From: Rubripirellula sp.
GTDB lineage: Bacteria > Planctomycetota > Planctomycetia > Pirellulales > Pirellulaceae
Direction: 5' to 3'
DNA: 64,000 nt
NCBI GenBank assembly: GCA_012270065.1
Contig: JAAXJB010000047.1
Location: forward strand, 129,346 to 193,345
Below, piece after piece: positions 19,267-28,751 of the stretch. The position numbers were made by a program, and so were the translations under genes. How positions within the stretch are numbered: position 1 is the stretch's first letter; every line of letters starts with the position of its first letter. The notes beneath the pieces were generated by a model. The model did no database searches. It saw only the letters and a program-made list of their open reading frames with translations, and was not told the origin of the DNA.

Positions 19267-20040
19267 ATGAGCCCTTACATCGCTGAATTCATTGGAACCA
19301 TGTTGCTGATCCTATTTGGCAATGGAGTTGTTTCCAATGTTCTTTTGAAACGTACCAAGGGGAATGATGCTGGCTGGATTGTGATTTCAGCTGGATGGGG
19401 TGTGGCCGTCTATATCGGTGCTTTCTGCAGCAATGCATACAGCGGCGCACACCTCAATCCTGCTGTTACCGTTGCGAACATGCTTTGCCAGGAGTTGTCG
19501 TGGCAGGAGGGGGGGATGTACATGATAGCGCAAGTGCTCGGGGCCATGATCGGCGCTTTGCTTGTTTATCTGTTCTACCGCGAGCACTTTGAGGTGACTC
19601 AGGATCCAGATGCAAAGCTGGCTTGTTTTTCAACAGCACCCAACATTCGCAACAACGGACAAGCCTTTTTTTGCGAAATGGTTGGGACTTTCGCGTTGAT
19701 TCTACCCATCTTTCTTATCGCTTCACCTTCTCTGATGCATGGGGATGCGCCTTCAGATACAGATCCAACCCTGGGTTTGGGTTCGATCGGATTGCTTCCT
19801 GTCGGTTTGTTAGTATTCGGAATCGGTATGTCTCTAGGTGGGACGACTGGATATGCAATCAACCCTGCCAGGGACTTTGGACCTCGCCTCGTTCACGCGA
19901 TTCTGCCCATACGAGGCAAACGGGACAGTGATTGGAGTTACGCCTGGGTACCAGTCGCGGGGCCGATCGCCGGAGCAATTCTTGCTACGGCTGTATTCTG
20001 GCTTCTCTCAGCGACCGAAAACAACTCAATTGGCCTTTGA
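19267..20040 (+). CDS. glpF: Glycerol facilitator (aquaglyceroporin)
   Basis: 257 residues with six membrane spans and the two NPA half-helices of the MIP family: SGAHLNPAVTVANM and GYAINPARDFGPRL. The Asp after NPAR and the general sequence favour glycerol over water-only channels. It begins 40 bases after glpD, so the operon supplies uptake, kinase and dehydrogenase together. It ends convergently with the alpha-2-macroglobulin gene; a perfect 10-bp palindrome gttagctaac lies between them at 20091-20100. Confidence 0.97.
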   Translation: MSPYIAEFIGTMLLILFGNGVVSNVLLKRTKGNDAGWIVISAGWGVAVYIGAFCSNAYSGAHLNPAVTVANMLCQELSWQEGGMYMIAQVLGAMIGALLVYLFYREHFEVTQDPDAKLACFSTAPNIRNNGQAFFCEMVGTFALILPIFLIASPSLMHGDAPSDTDPTLGLGSIGLLPVGLLVFGIGMSLGGTTGYAINPARDFGPRLVHAILPIRGKRDSDWSYAWVPVAGPIAGAILATAVFWLLSATENNSIGL

Positions 20041-20145
20041 CTGTCACGTACAAATGCTCATTCATGTAACAAATCTGTTTCCCGCAAGTGGTTAGCTAAC
20101 GCCTCCATCTCGCGTGCAGATTGATCACCTTGAATTGGATTTGTA

Positions 20146-23100
20146 TTACTTGACAATGATTGGCAGGCTTTCAGAGTGACTATTGAATTCCGGTGCATAC
20201 ATGGATTGGATTTCGGCAACACCGGTTTGATATTCGCCGCGCAACTGGACACGCGTCGAGTATTCAAAGACATAGGTGCCTTTCGGAAGGTAGTCAATGA
20301 AGAAATGGCTCGCCGTGTCTCTGGTCGATTCGTAGTAGGCGAGCCCATCCTGAAACTTGTAGCGTGAAAGAACATTGACGGGTTCGGTACCACTTCCGCG
20401 ATAATCTTTCAGGTGGATGTACTCCATGTCACGATCGGTTTTCAGCACGACGCGGACTACCAATTCATCACCCACACTCACAGGACCCTGGACGGGCTCA
20501 AGGGTTGGGCCACTGCTGGTATTCTTTTTGATAAAGAGCTGTTTACGCAGTTTCAGCGGCGTGCCCTCGTAGGCTGTGACATTGGCGATGTCCTCCATGT
20601 ACTGCCAATGCACACTTCCCCATGCAACTCCTTCATCGATCTTCTTGACAACGATATTTCCTTGCACGGGTTTGACTTCTGCTCCTGGAATACGCGTCTC
20701 ATAAAATCCTGTTCCTGCTTCAATTTCACGTCGTTTGACCGGTTTACCAGCCAGATCAACCTCGACAATTTCATTCGAAGCCAACAGGTCACTACCCCTC
20801 AAAAGCAGTGAGTACACGGCATCAGCGGTTGCTTTGGTAGTTTTCCAGTCTTGCGTCTGCTTTTGCTTCAACATCCATACTTTGCAGTCTTCGACGGATT
20901 GCTGATCATTCGAAACTTCATCAAAAGCTTCGATCATCATCGCTTGCGTCTCGATGGGTGCCCGGTACCACCACCATGAACGTTCGGTATCCCGCCAGTA
21001 CATTCCCATTTCATCATCAGAAACGGAACGTTCTTTAATCGACGCCATGATGGCTTCTGCGGATTTCATTTCATCAACGCGTTTCAATGCGATGGCGAGA
21101 TGTGCCTGAGACTGCCGATGATCGATCTTTAGCCAGTGCTTTTTGGCTTGAGATACCCAGTAGTTGAATGCAACCTGATGTTGCGGGGCAATTTTCTGGT
21201 CTTTAAGAAAGAAACTGCGCCCGTAAAGGTAAAGTGCAATGGTTGAAGTGAGGTGATTGTCATCACGGTGTTCAGGCTTGATATTGTTGTATTGCTTTGT
21301 GACCCATTCATCGAGGTGTTGCAGGGATTTCATCGCTGGGGAAACATCAATGTCGACACCCAGATGTCGAAGGCGTGCAAAGCCAGTTGTGATGTAGAGA
21401 GTAAGATAGCTGTTGGATCGACCACCAGCGAACCACGGCCATGAGCCATCAGGCAACTGCATTTCTGCAATCCTGCGGAGTCCTTTTGCTGTTTCGGAAT
21501 TGAGTCGATTATCTTCAAAAAGGATCCCGACATTCCTGCGCGCCTGACTTTCGTCCTGCGCTTGGCGAAGCCATGGAGTCTCTGCAATCATCAGGGACTT
21601 CAGATCTTCGTTCTTTTCCAGCGGGCTGTCCAAAGCGGGTGTCGCGCGCCACTGCTCAAACACACGGTGAATTTTCGGATCACTGTTTGCGATGTGGCGT
21701 GCCAGCGCATTTGCATAAAGACGGTTGAAAGTCTGTTCGCTGCATTCGTGGGGATATTCCATCAGGTAGGGCAGTGCCATCACAGCGTACCAGGATGGGT
21801 TCGAAGTCATTTGTATGGTGAGTGACTGGTGATTCAGGGAAGTCGAGTTACCTGAATCGAGTAGTTTTTCGAAACGAAAGTTCCTGGTTGCAGGTCCCCG
21901 AATTGGTAGTGGTAAGGATTCGGTTACCAGTATTCGTCGGGAAAGGATTGGAAGGTAGCCGATTTCGCCATCATCCAGTTTGCCCGTTGATGCAACGGCC
22001 TTGTAAGTCAGAAAACCGAGGTCGTCCGGAATTTTTAAACGCCAGGCGTAGGTTTTGGATTCCCCAGCACTGATTTGAAACTGCTGCTTTGAGGTCATAT
22101 TTCCGATCTTGGCGTCAACAGGCTTATCGGTTCGCGCGTCTGCAAAAGTCAGTTGAACGGTACCGGATTGCTGCGTCGGCGACTGATTACTGATCTTGAC
22201 GGTGAATTCGACTTGGTCACCTTCACGAAGAAACCTTGGTGGATTCGGTTGGACCATCAGGTCTTTGGCGGTGACCGTGGATCCAGTGAGAAAACCAGAT
22301 CGAAGTTCTTTGTCATGTGCGAATCCCATGAACCGCCACTCGGTCAAGGCTTCTGGCATCGTGAATTCCATGCGGACGATACCATCTTCATTGGAAACAA
22401 GACTGGGAAAGAAGAATGCGGTTTCATTAAGATTTTCCCGGATCGAGACATTTTCCAAATTGGATGCCGTGGTCTCACCTGCCTTATCAGCTTGCTGATT
22501 CTGCTGCTTTTTGGCTGATTTTCCCGCTATCGTTCCGAATGTCTGGTCTGCGGCCATGGCGGCCGGTGCGGCAGCATCCATTGCCATCGCCATTTCCGGA
22601 ACCCCCCCGCCACCTCCACCGAAGGCACTTACCCCGCTCCTACCACGCATAAGCATTCGCCGCATGGTGAGACTTTGCGCTATGCGTGCCGGCCAGTGGC
22701 GATAGGTCAAGCTGCCATCACGAGTCGACATGGTCCAACTTCTTTTGTAAATCTGCAAGTTCTTTTGCAGATTTTGAAAAGAGCTCCGGGAAGAGAGACT
22801 ATCACGTCGGAAACCACTGATTTGTGAGGGCCATGAGTGCGGCTTGTAGGCGTCGAGTGAAGCGTCATACATAGTGGCAACAAGCTCGGCGACGCGCTTT
22901 TCAGCGTCAGCACCCTCGATGATTGCGGCCCATTTTTCCTGTGCTCCCGGCTTCAATTTTGAAACGATGTGTTCCCACTTCACCAGCAGTTGCTTGTTTG
23001 TCCACGGCACGTCAACAAATTGAGTGTTTACATAAGAACGATTCTCACGCACCATCGTGGTCCGGACATGAAAGCCACCGCGCATGGATTCATCGACTTG

Positions 23101-26100
23101 TTGCTTGATGATGGTCTGCGTTCTTTTTGGCCTGGTCCAGTAACTCTGCATGACCTTTCCATCATGGATCACTTCAATGTAGGCGTGGGCGTTATTGTAT
23201 CCTGTTCCCCACAATGCCATGTAATCGTTTCCAGGTTCGATTGTCTGTGTCGGTGCTGCGAAAAGATTGGGGATCTTGATGTTCAGTTTTTTTGCGTCTG
23301 GATCGAGGACTTGAATCGGCAACTCGGCGGTGACAGGCGTACCGAACCGATCCGTTGTTTTGAGTTTGACGCGGTAAATTCCCGCGGCCAGTTTTGTTGT
23401 CACTTGGACACTGCCATCGGCAGCTGTTGCGAACGCCATGGTTTCAATCTTGTCGCCCAAGGGCCATGAGTCGGGATTCGATGGATCAGTTTCTGGTTCG
23501 CGATTGGTGGAATAGTAGTAGCGCCCTGCGAGCGAAGAACGAGTGACTTTCTGGGGTTGTATGACCTGATAGATACTCAGATTTCCCTCGGCTGACTGCG
23601 GCTTGCCATCGAGGGTGGTGGTTTTGACTGTCAGCTGAACCGGTTTCTCTGTTGTTATCCACTCTGGTGCAGCAATGGATGCAGCCAGAGTGGTGTAACC
23701 GACGTTGACCCTTGTGCTTCCTGAACGAGTTTCTCCGGTACCGTCAGTGATGTCCGCATAGATCGTGTAGTTGAAGGTCGGTTCGGATTCTCGCGGTACC
23801 TGTGCGTCGGGGGTTGCGTTGAACGAGATACTGAAGGTCCCGTTGGCGTTGGTGGTTGATGTGCCGTGCGCGATCTCCTGACTGCCACCTTGTTGTGGTG
23901 GCATCCACCAGCATCGACTGAACCACCAGACTGGATAACGTACGTTTCGGACAACGCGCCATGCAACTTTTGCTTCGTTGATGGCTGCTCCGGTATATGC
24001 ACTTGCATTACCTTTGATCGTTACCTTTGCGTTCAACTTTGCGGGTGTTTCCGGGGCTTCAAGCTTGACTTGGAATTTAGGGCGTTTGTATTCCTCCACG
24101 CTGATTGCCGCGTATCCTGATGGTCCATTCTCAACACGCAGACTCATGGTACCCATGAGTCGATCACGTGGAGCAGTAACGCTTCCATTGAAACTGCCGT
24201 AGTCGTTGGTTCGATGTGTTTGACGCTCGATCAGTTTCCCATTCCGGTCCTGGAACAGAATGGTGAGGTTGCGGTTTGCGATACTGTGGTATTCATTGTT
24301 GCCAGTATCCATCGACATGCAGACCCCCTTATACTGGATGGTCTGTCCGGGTCGATAGATTGAACGATCCGTGAAGATCATGGTTCGTTCGTTTTTGCTG
24401 TTACGGCGACTGGAATACACACTCACCGCGCCGGTAGCTGAAAGTGTCTGGTCGTCATGCTTTGCCAACAACATGATTTGCTGACGGTCAGGTACCTTCA
24501 TTCTGAACAGGCCATCAGCATTGGTGACTGCATCAGGAAGTGGTACATAAGTATTACGGTCTCTCCGCCACGCTTTGACGGTCGCTTCGGAAATCGGTTT
24601 ACCGGACTCTGCTTCCAATACAAATCCATCAATGGTACCTGTGCTGGAGTCTCTTCGCGTAATGAATGCGAGTTTGCTTTCCCACACCTCACAGAATGAA
24701 ATCTGATTATCGGTTGCACTGAATGCTTTGTTTGCACTCGCGATCAGGAAATAGGAACCGCTGGCAATGTCCTCAGGCGCGGAAATCTTTTCCACTCGTT
24801 CTTTGTAGTCGGTTGTCGCTGGCAATTCTGCTGACCACTCAAGGGTTGGTTTGGTGGTTAACAGAGCTGCCCTTGATTGGGAATCAAGCTGTTCAGCATT
24901 CCATCGCGCCGAGCGGATGTAGTCATCAAAGCTGTATGGCACGAGTCGGAAGTACATTTTGTTGATGTTGCGGTAAGAAACATCAATCGTTGGCCGAGGA
25001 TCATTCCAGACCCGTTCTGTCGTGACCCTTGCAGACTTTGCTTCGATGGTCTGAATCAGGTTGTGGCAGCGTCGACCGCCTACAGATTCCGGAAAACGGT
25101 TCAATCCTGTTGTGGCTGTTTGATGTGCTTTTACTGCGTCACCTTGGCCCTGGTCGTAAATCCTTGTTGCCAATTCATGCAGAGCACGGGAGGAAATTAC
25201 ACTATCAACGTGCTCATCGGCAAAGCGAACCAGCGCAGCTTTGTACCGCGAATTTTTTTCTTCACCGAAGGCTTTGTTGTAGCCAAAACGCAGACGTGCA
25301 AGATCGGTATCAAGAAACGCTGCCTGGTCACCATCTGGTTCATGGAACTGCAACAACTGTTGATAAAGTCGTATCGCCCGTAGTGTCAGCGAAGATTCAT
25401 CTTCACTTTCGGGTTTCCATCGCATGAATTCTGCAGTCGATCCGAAAACAGGGCTTTCGGCTGACAGGTCAAAAGCATCCTGCTTGCGATTGCCCGCCTG
25501 CGTTCCCGATGCATAGAAATCAATGGCATTGTGTGCCAGAAAATCATAAAGAGTGGGGCGGTAACTGTCGGGCGCATTTCCTTTTTCCAGCAGCTCGTCA
25601 TAGCTGGTGATCGGGATCGCCTTGAGCTTCTCAGGCTGTGACAGAGCTTTTTGGAATTGGGTATCGATTTCAGAAAGAATCCGAGGAAGGGCCCAAGTGG
25701 TAATGTCGTCACTTGGTGCTCCACTGGTTTGCGTGCGGTTCATGAACCGCCACTGGTTTTGCTGAAAATAGTTCCAGAACCAGTTCGCCAGAATTGCCTC
25801 CATCACCGGCTTCATCTCTGCGGGCGCTTTCTCAATGGCTGCACGCATCCGGGTGATCTTTTCTTCAGCTTTTTCGCCCTGGATCTCACCTTCGAGCGAG
25901 ATTTTCATGGCGATCGCTTTGATCGCCTCGTCGTGGTTGTTGTTTTCGGTTGCTTGTTTGATGATGGGATCAAGCTTTTCGATTGCGGTTTTTGGTAAGC
26001 CTCGATTGATCGCATCCTGGACCTGCTTCCAATCTGCCTCATTTGGTGACGCTGCCATGAGGAAAGAAACACCGATTAAAACCGCGATGGTAGTGATGTA

Positions 26101-26118
26101 TTTTGGGGTAAGTGTCAC
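20146..26118 (-). CDS. Bacterial alpha-2-macroglobulin family protein
   Basis: About 1990 residues. The earliest in-frame start is TTG 26184, but GTG 26118 gives a proper signal peptide (MTLTPKYITTIAVLIGVSFL) and has an AAGG motif 8 bases upstream, so I prefer it. After an N-terminal helical region come macroglobulin (MG2-like) domains (FTDRSIYRPGQTIQYKGV). A Gly/Ala/Met-rich linker near residues 1180-1220 may be the bait region, followed by the alpha-2-macroglobulin core (PEALTEWRFMGFAHD). The thioester motif is CSEQ at residues 1459-1462 inside YPHECSEQTFNRLY. Such proteins trap proteases in the periplasm. The usual partner pbpC is not adjacent. Confidence 0.93.
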   Translation of the reverse strand: MTLTPKYITTIAVLIGVSFLMAASPNEADWKQVQDAINRGLPKTAIEKLDPIIKQATENNNHDEAIKAIAMKISLEGEIQGEKAEEKITRMRAAIEKAPAEMKPVMEAILANWFWNYFQQNQWRFMNRTQTSGAPSDDITTWALPRILSEIDTQFQKALSQPEKLKAIPITSYDELLEKGNAPDSYRPTLYDFLAHNAIDFYASGTQAGNRKQDAFDLSAESPVFGSTAEFMRWKPESEDESSLTLRAIRLYQQLLQFHEPDGDQAAFLDTDLARLRFGYNKAFGEEKNSRYKAALVRFADEHVDSVISSRALHELATRIYDQGQGDAVKAHQTATTGLNRFPESVGGRRCHNLIQTIEAKSARVTTERVWNDPRPTIDVSYRNINKMYFRLVPYSFDDYIRSARWNAEQLDSQSRAALLTTKPTLEWSAELPATTDYKERVEKISAPEDIASGSYFLIASANKAFSATDNQISFCEVWESKLAFITRRDSSTGTIDGFVLEAESGKPISEATVKAWRRDRNTYVPLPDAVTNADGLFRMKVPDRQQIMLLAKHDDQTLSATGAVSVYSSRRNSKNERTMIFTDRSIYRPGQTIQYKGVCMSMDTGNNEYHSIANRNLTILFQDRNGKLIERQTHRTNDYGSFNGSVTAPRDRLMGTMSLRVENGPSGYAAISVEEYKRPKFQVKLEAPETPAKLNAKVTIKGNASAYTGAAINEAKVAWRVVRNVRYPVWWFSRCWWMPPQQGGSQEIAHGTSTTNANGTFSISFNATPDAQVPRESEPTFNYTIYADITDGTGETRSGSTRVNVGYTTLAASIAAPEWITTEKPVQLTVKTTTLDGKPQSAEGNLSIYQVIQPQKVTRSSLAGRYYYSTNREPETDPSNPDSWPLGDKIETMAFATAADGSVQVTTKLAAGIYRVKLKTTDRFGTPVTAELPIQVLDPDAKKLNIKIPNLFAAPTQTIEPGNDYMALWGTGYNNAHAYIEVIHDGKVMQSYWTRPKRTQTIIKQQVDESMRGGFHVRTTMVRENRSYVNTQFVDVPWTNKQLLVKWEHIVSKLKPGAQEKWAAIIEGADAEKRVAELVATMYDASLDAYKPHSWPSQISGFRRDSLSSRSSFQNLQKNLQIYKRSWTMSTRDGSLTYRHWPARIAQSLTMRRMLMRGRSGVSAFGGGGGGVPEMAMAMDAAAPAAMAADQTFGTIAGKSAKKQQNQQADKAGETTASNLENVSIRENLNETAFFFPSLVSNEDGIVRMEFTMPEALTEWRFMGFAHDKELRSGFLTGSTVTAKDLMVQPNPPRFLREGDQVEFTVKISNQSPTQQSGTVQLTFADARTDKPVDAKIGNMTSKQQFQISAGESKTYAWRLKIPDDLGFLTYKAVASTGKLDDGEIGYLPILSRRILVTESLPLPIRGPATRNFRFEKLLDSGNSTSLNHQSLTIQMTSNPSWYAVMALPYLMEYPHECSEQTFNRLYANALARHIANSDPKIHRVFEQWRATPALDSPLEKNEDLKSLMIAETPWLRQAQDESQARRNVGILFEDNRLNSETAKGLRRIAEMQLPDGSWPWFAGGRSNSYLTLYITTGFARLRHLGVDIDVSPAMKSLQHLDEWVTKQYNNIKPEHRDDNHLTSTIALYLYGRSFFLKDQKIAPQHQVAFNYWVSQAKKHWLKIDHRQSQAHLAIALKRVDEMKSAEAIMASIKERSVSDDEMGMYWRDTERSWWWYRAPIETQAMMIEAFDEVSNDQQSVEDCKVWMLKQKQTQDWKTTKATADAVYSLLLRGSDLLASNEIVEVDLAGKPVKRREIEAGTGFYETRIPGAEVKPVQGNIVVKKIDEGVAWGSVHWQYMEDIANVTAYEGTPLKLRKQLFIKKNTSSGPTLEPVQGPVSVGDELVVRVVLKTDRDMEYIHLKDYRGSGTEPVNVLSRYKFQDGLAYYESTRDTASHFFIDYLPKGTYVFEYSTRVQLRGEYQTGVAEIQSMYAPEFNSHSESLPIIVK

Positions 26119-26184
26119 GTTCAAGACCTTCGAGAAAAGCTGGGGTTTGGTTTCAACAGTGAAGAATTGGGACCCGGTAATCAA

Positions 26185-26808
26185 AAGCTCAAAATCAAGC
26201 CAATTGGGGCAAATGTCGATTTGATTGAGAAGAACAGGAAAAAAGACAAGAATTGACTGACCGCAGGCAACGGGCTGAATGCTCGTTTTGCTCTACGGTT
26301 AGATTAGTTGATCACGAAAACAGCAAGCTGCCTGTTAGGCACAAAGTGCTCCATTTGGACATTTTTCCTGAAAAATCACTGAATTCAACGGTATCTACCA
26401 AGACTGGATTCAACTCTGGCAGTCAAAGCGGCCCTGAGTTATTCACCGATATGGAAATCTGTTCAGGAGCATTTGTGACAGGAATTCAGGTAACAGACAC
26501 GAATCAGGTTTCGTTGTTTTCATGCCAGTCATCCAGCATTTGGAGCTTTTTCAGCTTCCGTTCTTGCTGTTCACCGCGTCATCGGCCACTACCAGCAACG
26601 GTGAGTTCGGAGATTCGTGAGTCCTCGCCTGCAGCCAGATGGGTAATCTGTACGAGTCGTTGACAATCGGTGCATTTCAAACCCTGATTCTGGATTCTTT
26701 CGTTTCAATTGAAAATGATGCTTTCTGGTTCTTTAGGACGCAGTTTCATGGCGGCAGCCATCACCGATGGGACTTCGTTTTTGGCGACAGGAATCAGCTT
26801 TTGATTCA
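26185..26808. other. Long intergenic stretch, no firm gene
   Basis: About 620 bases upstream of the alpha-2-macroglobulin gene. I found no RNA gene or mobile element. The plus-strand frame 26253-26663 is Ser/Cys/Arg-rich and looks like noise. The only protein-like reading is the interrupted minus-strand frame 26504-26680, listed separately. Confidence 0.5.
26504..26680 (-). pseudogene. Possible small CxxC protein interrupted by an in-frame TGA
   Basis: A minus-strand frame starts at TTG 26680 and reads LKCTDCQRLVQITHLAAGED, with a C-x2-C pair. It meets TGA at 26581-26579 after 33 codons and continues in the same frame for 24 charged, coiled-coil-like codons (EQQERKLKKLQMLDDWHE) to TGA at 26506-26504. 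It could be a decayed gene, a read-through or selenocysteine case, or chance. There is no clear ribosome-binding site. It lies on the same strand as two other small unknown genes just upstream. Confidence 0.25.
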
Positions 26809-27012
26809 CTAGTTGCTTCGCTGCAATGACAAGACCCAGATAAGAATCAAGATCATTGGCAACACAATGAACATGACAGTTCGGCGGAGAAACTGTTGTT
26901 TTGACAAGCCAGCCCAGACGAGCCCACAGGCTCTGCACTTGGTGTCTCGACCGTTTAATTGTTTCCCACATCGACGGCATTTCCACACTGATTTATCCTC
27001 AACTGAAATCAT
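26809..27012 (-). CDS. Small zinc-ribbon membrane protein
   Basis: 67 residues from ATG 27012. The N-terminal half is a rubredoxin-like zinc ribbon with two C-x2-C knuckles (WKCRRCGKQLNGRDTKCRAC). The second half is a single hydrophobic helix (TVMFIVLPMILILIWVL) followed by a short tail. The domain order suggests a membrane-anchored zinc-ribbon protein with the ribbon probably in the cytoplasm. Another frame over the same bases (26705-26986) continues past this stop with a plausible-looking tail, so a frameshift is possible. I know of no named family. Confidence 0.6.
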   Translation of the reverse strand: MISVEDKSVWKCRRCGKQLNGRDTKCRACGLVWAGLSKQQFLRRTVMFIVLPMILILIWVLSLQRSN

Positions 27013-27103
27013 CTGATCTTCAAGTCGTCATAATTCTAGCGGTTACCACAGTAGCTTTGGATCAGTATTGAATTCCAGTTGAAGAAGCCGGTGACGGCTG
27101 GCC

Positions 27104-27778
27104 TCATATGCCGTGACCATCACCTTGGTCGTACTTCACCTTGCCTGAAATGAACAGATAGAGTGGTACTACGCATATGAACACTGCGGGAAGCATCATT
27201 GGAAGCGTTTGAGTGAAAAACACTGCGGTCGCAGATGACCTCTGCATTTGAAATTGTGGCAGGTCCGCCCGCGTTTTCGGCTTGAATCCATCTTCTGGTT
27301 GAAGACCAGTAAACATGCTCAGCGCACCAACAAGCAAAAGGGACAGGCAGAGGGCCCCAAGCAGTATTTTTTTTTGGGTAGAAACTCCAGAGAAAAAATT
27401 TCGTACCCTTGAAGCCATGTCACCCGGATCGATCACTTTTTCATTCACTTCATGCCTGGCAAGCAAATCAGATTCTGTCACTACGTCACAGGAATCGTTT
27501 TCATCAAAGTCGATTGACCAGTCATGGTCCTTGGTGGTTGAAGTATCAGATTGACCAGTGAAAGCACGGCGTTCGAGTACGGTTACCAGAAAGCCAAATA
27601 TGGGATACAAACCAGCGATCCCAATGATCATGCAAGTCTCCAGCATTTCATCAGACCGGTATTTATCATCCAGTTTCAGCCCGATGTAGCACCATAGGAT
27701 GATCCACCCTGCGGCAACGATGGAGACTTTCAGTCTGATGAGCCCGTTTTTTTTTGACACGCTGTCATTCCCTTTCAC
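27104..27778 (-). CDS. Unknown four-helix membrane protein
   Basis: 224 residues from GTG 27778 (GTG 27760 is also possible). Four hydrophobic segments lie near residues 15-33, 48-69, 138-160 and 190-212. Between the second and third is an acidic loop of about 65 residues (DHDWSIDFDENDSC) predicted to be in the cytoplasm. No catalytic motif is visible. It is 91 bases upstream of the zinc-ribbon gene on the same strand, so the two may be co-transcribed. Family not recognised. Confidence 0.7.
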   Translation of the reverse strand: MKGNDSVSKKNGLIRLKVSIVAAGWIILWCYIGLKLDDKYRSDEMLETCMIIGIAGLYPIFGFLVTVLERRAFTGQSDTSTTKDHDWSIDFDENDSCDVVTESDLLARHEVNEKVIDPGDMASRVRNFFSGVSTQKKILLGALCLSLLLVGALSMFTGLQPEDGFKPKTRADLPQFQMQRSSATAVFFTQTLPMMLPAVFICVVPLYLFISGKVKYDQGDGHGI

Positions 27779-28109
27779 ATGTGAACGAATTCATTCCGTT
27801 ATTTCCAAAAACACAGGTCAGTGTTTTGGGCAAGCCGTCAGCACATGAATCAATGTTTGATATCTGTAGCAACCACAGGATTGTACAGATCGTTTCAGTC
27901 AGTTGAATCTGAACTGCAAATTATCATGGTGAATATCGGTATTCATCTATTCCGACGTCCGACGACATCACATTTTTAACGGTGATCGTTATTGCCACGA
28001 AGATCGTATCTGCTTTCAGGACGCGTGGCAGCAGCCGGGGAAATTGCAAAATATCAAGGTTGCAGGAATATTGCCACAAAACGGTCTTTGTCTTTTGCCG
28101 ATGTCCCCT
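27779..28109. other. Intergenic stretch upstream of tRNA-Leu
   Basis: About 330 bases with no supported gene. The open frame 27992-28243 on the plus strand runs through the tRNA and is rejected. The region should contain the promoter of the minus-strand membrane protein gene and, at its end, that of the tRNA. Confidence 0.5.
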
Positions 28110-28137
28110 TTGTGGTTAAAAAATGCCGAGATATACT
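28110..28137 (+). promoter_or_regulatory. Candidate promoter of tRNA-Leu
   Basis: A -35-like TTGTGG (28110-28115), 16 bases, then a -10-like TATACT (28132-28137). The tRNA 5' end follows 14 bases later, which suits a transcript starting about 7 bases after the -10 box. Confidence 0.5.
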
Positions 28138-28151
28138 AAAGCCAGATTCAG

Positions 28152-28235
28152 GCCGGAGTGGCGGAATTGGCAGACGCGCCGGATTCAAAATCCGGTGGCC
28201 GCAAGGCTGTGTGGGTTCGAGTCCCACCTCCGGTA
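28152..28235 (+). tRNA. tRNA-Leu(CAA)
   Basis: 84 nt, type II tRNA with a long variable arm. The acceptor stem gccggag (28152-28158) pairs with ctccggt (28228-28234), then comes discriminator A at 28235. The anticodon stem ccgga/tccgg encloses loop ttcaaaa, anticodon CAA, reading UUG. The variable arm is ggccgcaaggctgt-like, and the T arm is gtggg-ttcgagt-cccac. The 3' CCA is not encoded (cta follows). Confidence 0.97.
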
Positions 28236-28245
28236 CTAAGTAAAT

Positions 28246-28283
28246 AACGGTGTTTTTGGAGTTCTTCCAAAAGCACCGTTTTT
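28246..28283 (+). terminator. Rho-independent terminator of tRNA-Leu
   Basis: The arm aacggtgtttttgga pairs with tccaaaagcaccgtt around a short loop, with one small mismatch, and is followed by ttttt. It begins 10 bases after the tRNA. Confidence 0.85.
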
Positions 28284-28359
28284 CATGGAGCTTGCTCGAT
28301 TGGATTTGCGTTCCGGGTAGTCGTGCCGATTACCACATGGTTCCTGCCGTTCGATTCGG

Positions 28360-28560
28360 TCATCTGACCAACCGTCGTGTGACCAATGTCCCCAGGAAAC
28401 CCCCACCGGTAAATCCAATCACATAACTTGTTGCCACTGCTGCTTCGGCGCGAAACAGAAGACCAGTTGCAGCTCCAGCCAGACCACCCAGTAAACACCC
28501 TAAACCGAACCCCAAGACTTCCTTGATGGATGAAGCTTGGGGATGTTTTTGATTTTTCAT
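28360..28560 (-). CDS. Small glycine-zipper membrane protein
   Basis: 66 residues from ATG 28560. After a basic N terminus come two hydrophobic segments rich in spaced glycines (GFGLGCLLGGLAGAATGLLF and IGFTGGGFLGTLV), a glycine-zipper pattern that favours helix packing in a membrane. No ribosome-binding site stands out. Similar miniproteins occur widely, without a known role. It lies between the tRNA terminator and the SGNH hydrolase gene. Confidence 0.5.
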   Translation of the reverse strand: MKNQKHPQASSIKEVLGFGLGCLLGGLAGAATGLLFRAEAAVATSYVIGFTGGGFLGTLVTRRLVR

Positions 28561-28751
28561 TGGTTGAACGGAGTTTGGGAGTGATGCTGTACGTATTTAC
28601 TGCCCAGATCACTTGCGAGTCGACACGCCAGGATGCCTCAAACGCTACGACTCAGGATTCCCCTTGAACTGATTTGCATAAGAGCCGGCCATACGGCCAA
28701 CCATTTCAGACTCAATCAGGCATGAGCCAATGAGACTACGTTTCATCAGTG

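Noticed and set aside
20091-20100. Palindrome gttagctaac as terminator of glpF
   Set aside because: No loop and no T tract; a 10-base palindrome alone is weak evidence.
22603-22620. Frameshift at the C-rich run in the alpha-2-macroglobulin gene
   Set aside because: The frame stays open on both sides and codes for a Gly-rich linker.
26253-26663. 136-codon plus-strand frame
   Set aside because: Composition rich in Ser, Cys and Arg without any domain pattern or ribosome-binding site; looks like random translation.
27992-28243. Open frame of 83 codons on the plus strand
   Set aside because: It runs through the whole tRNA-Leu; the tRNA structure explains the sequence.
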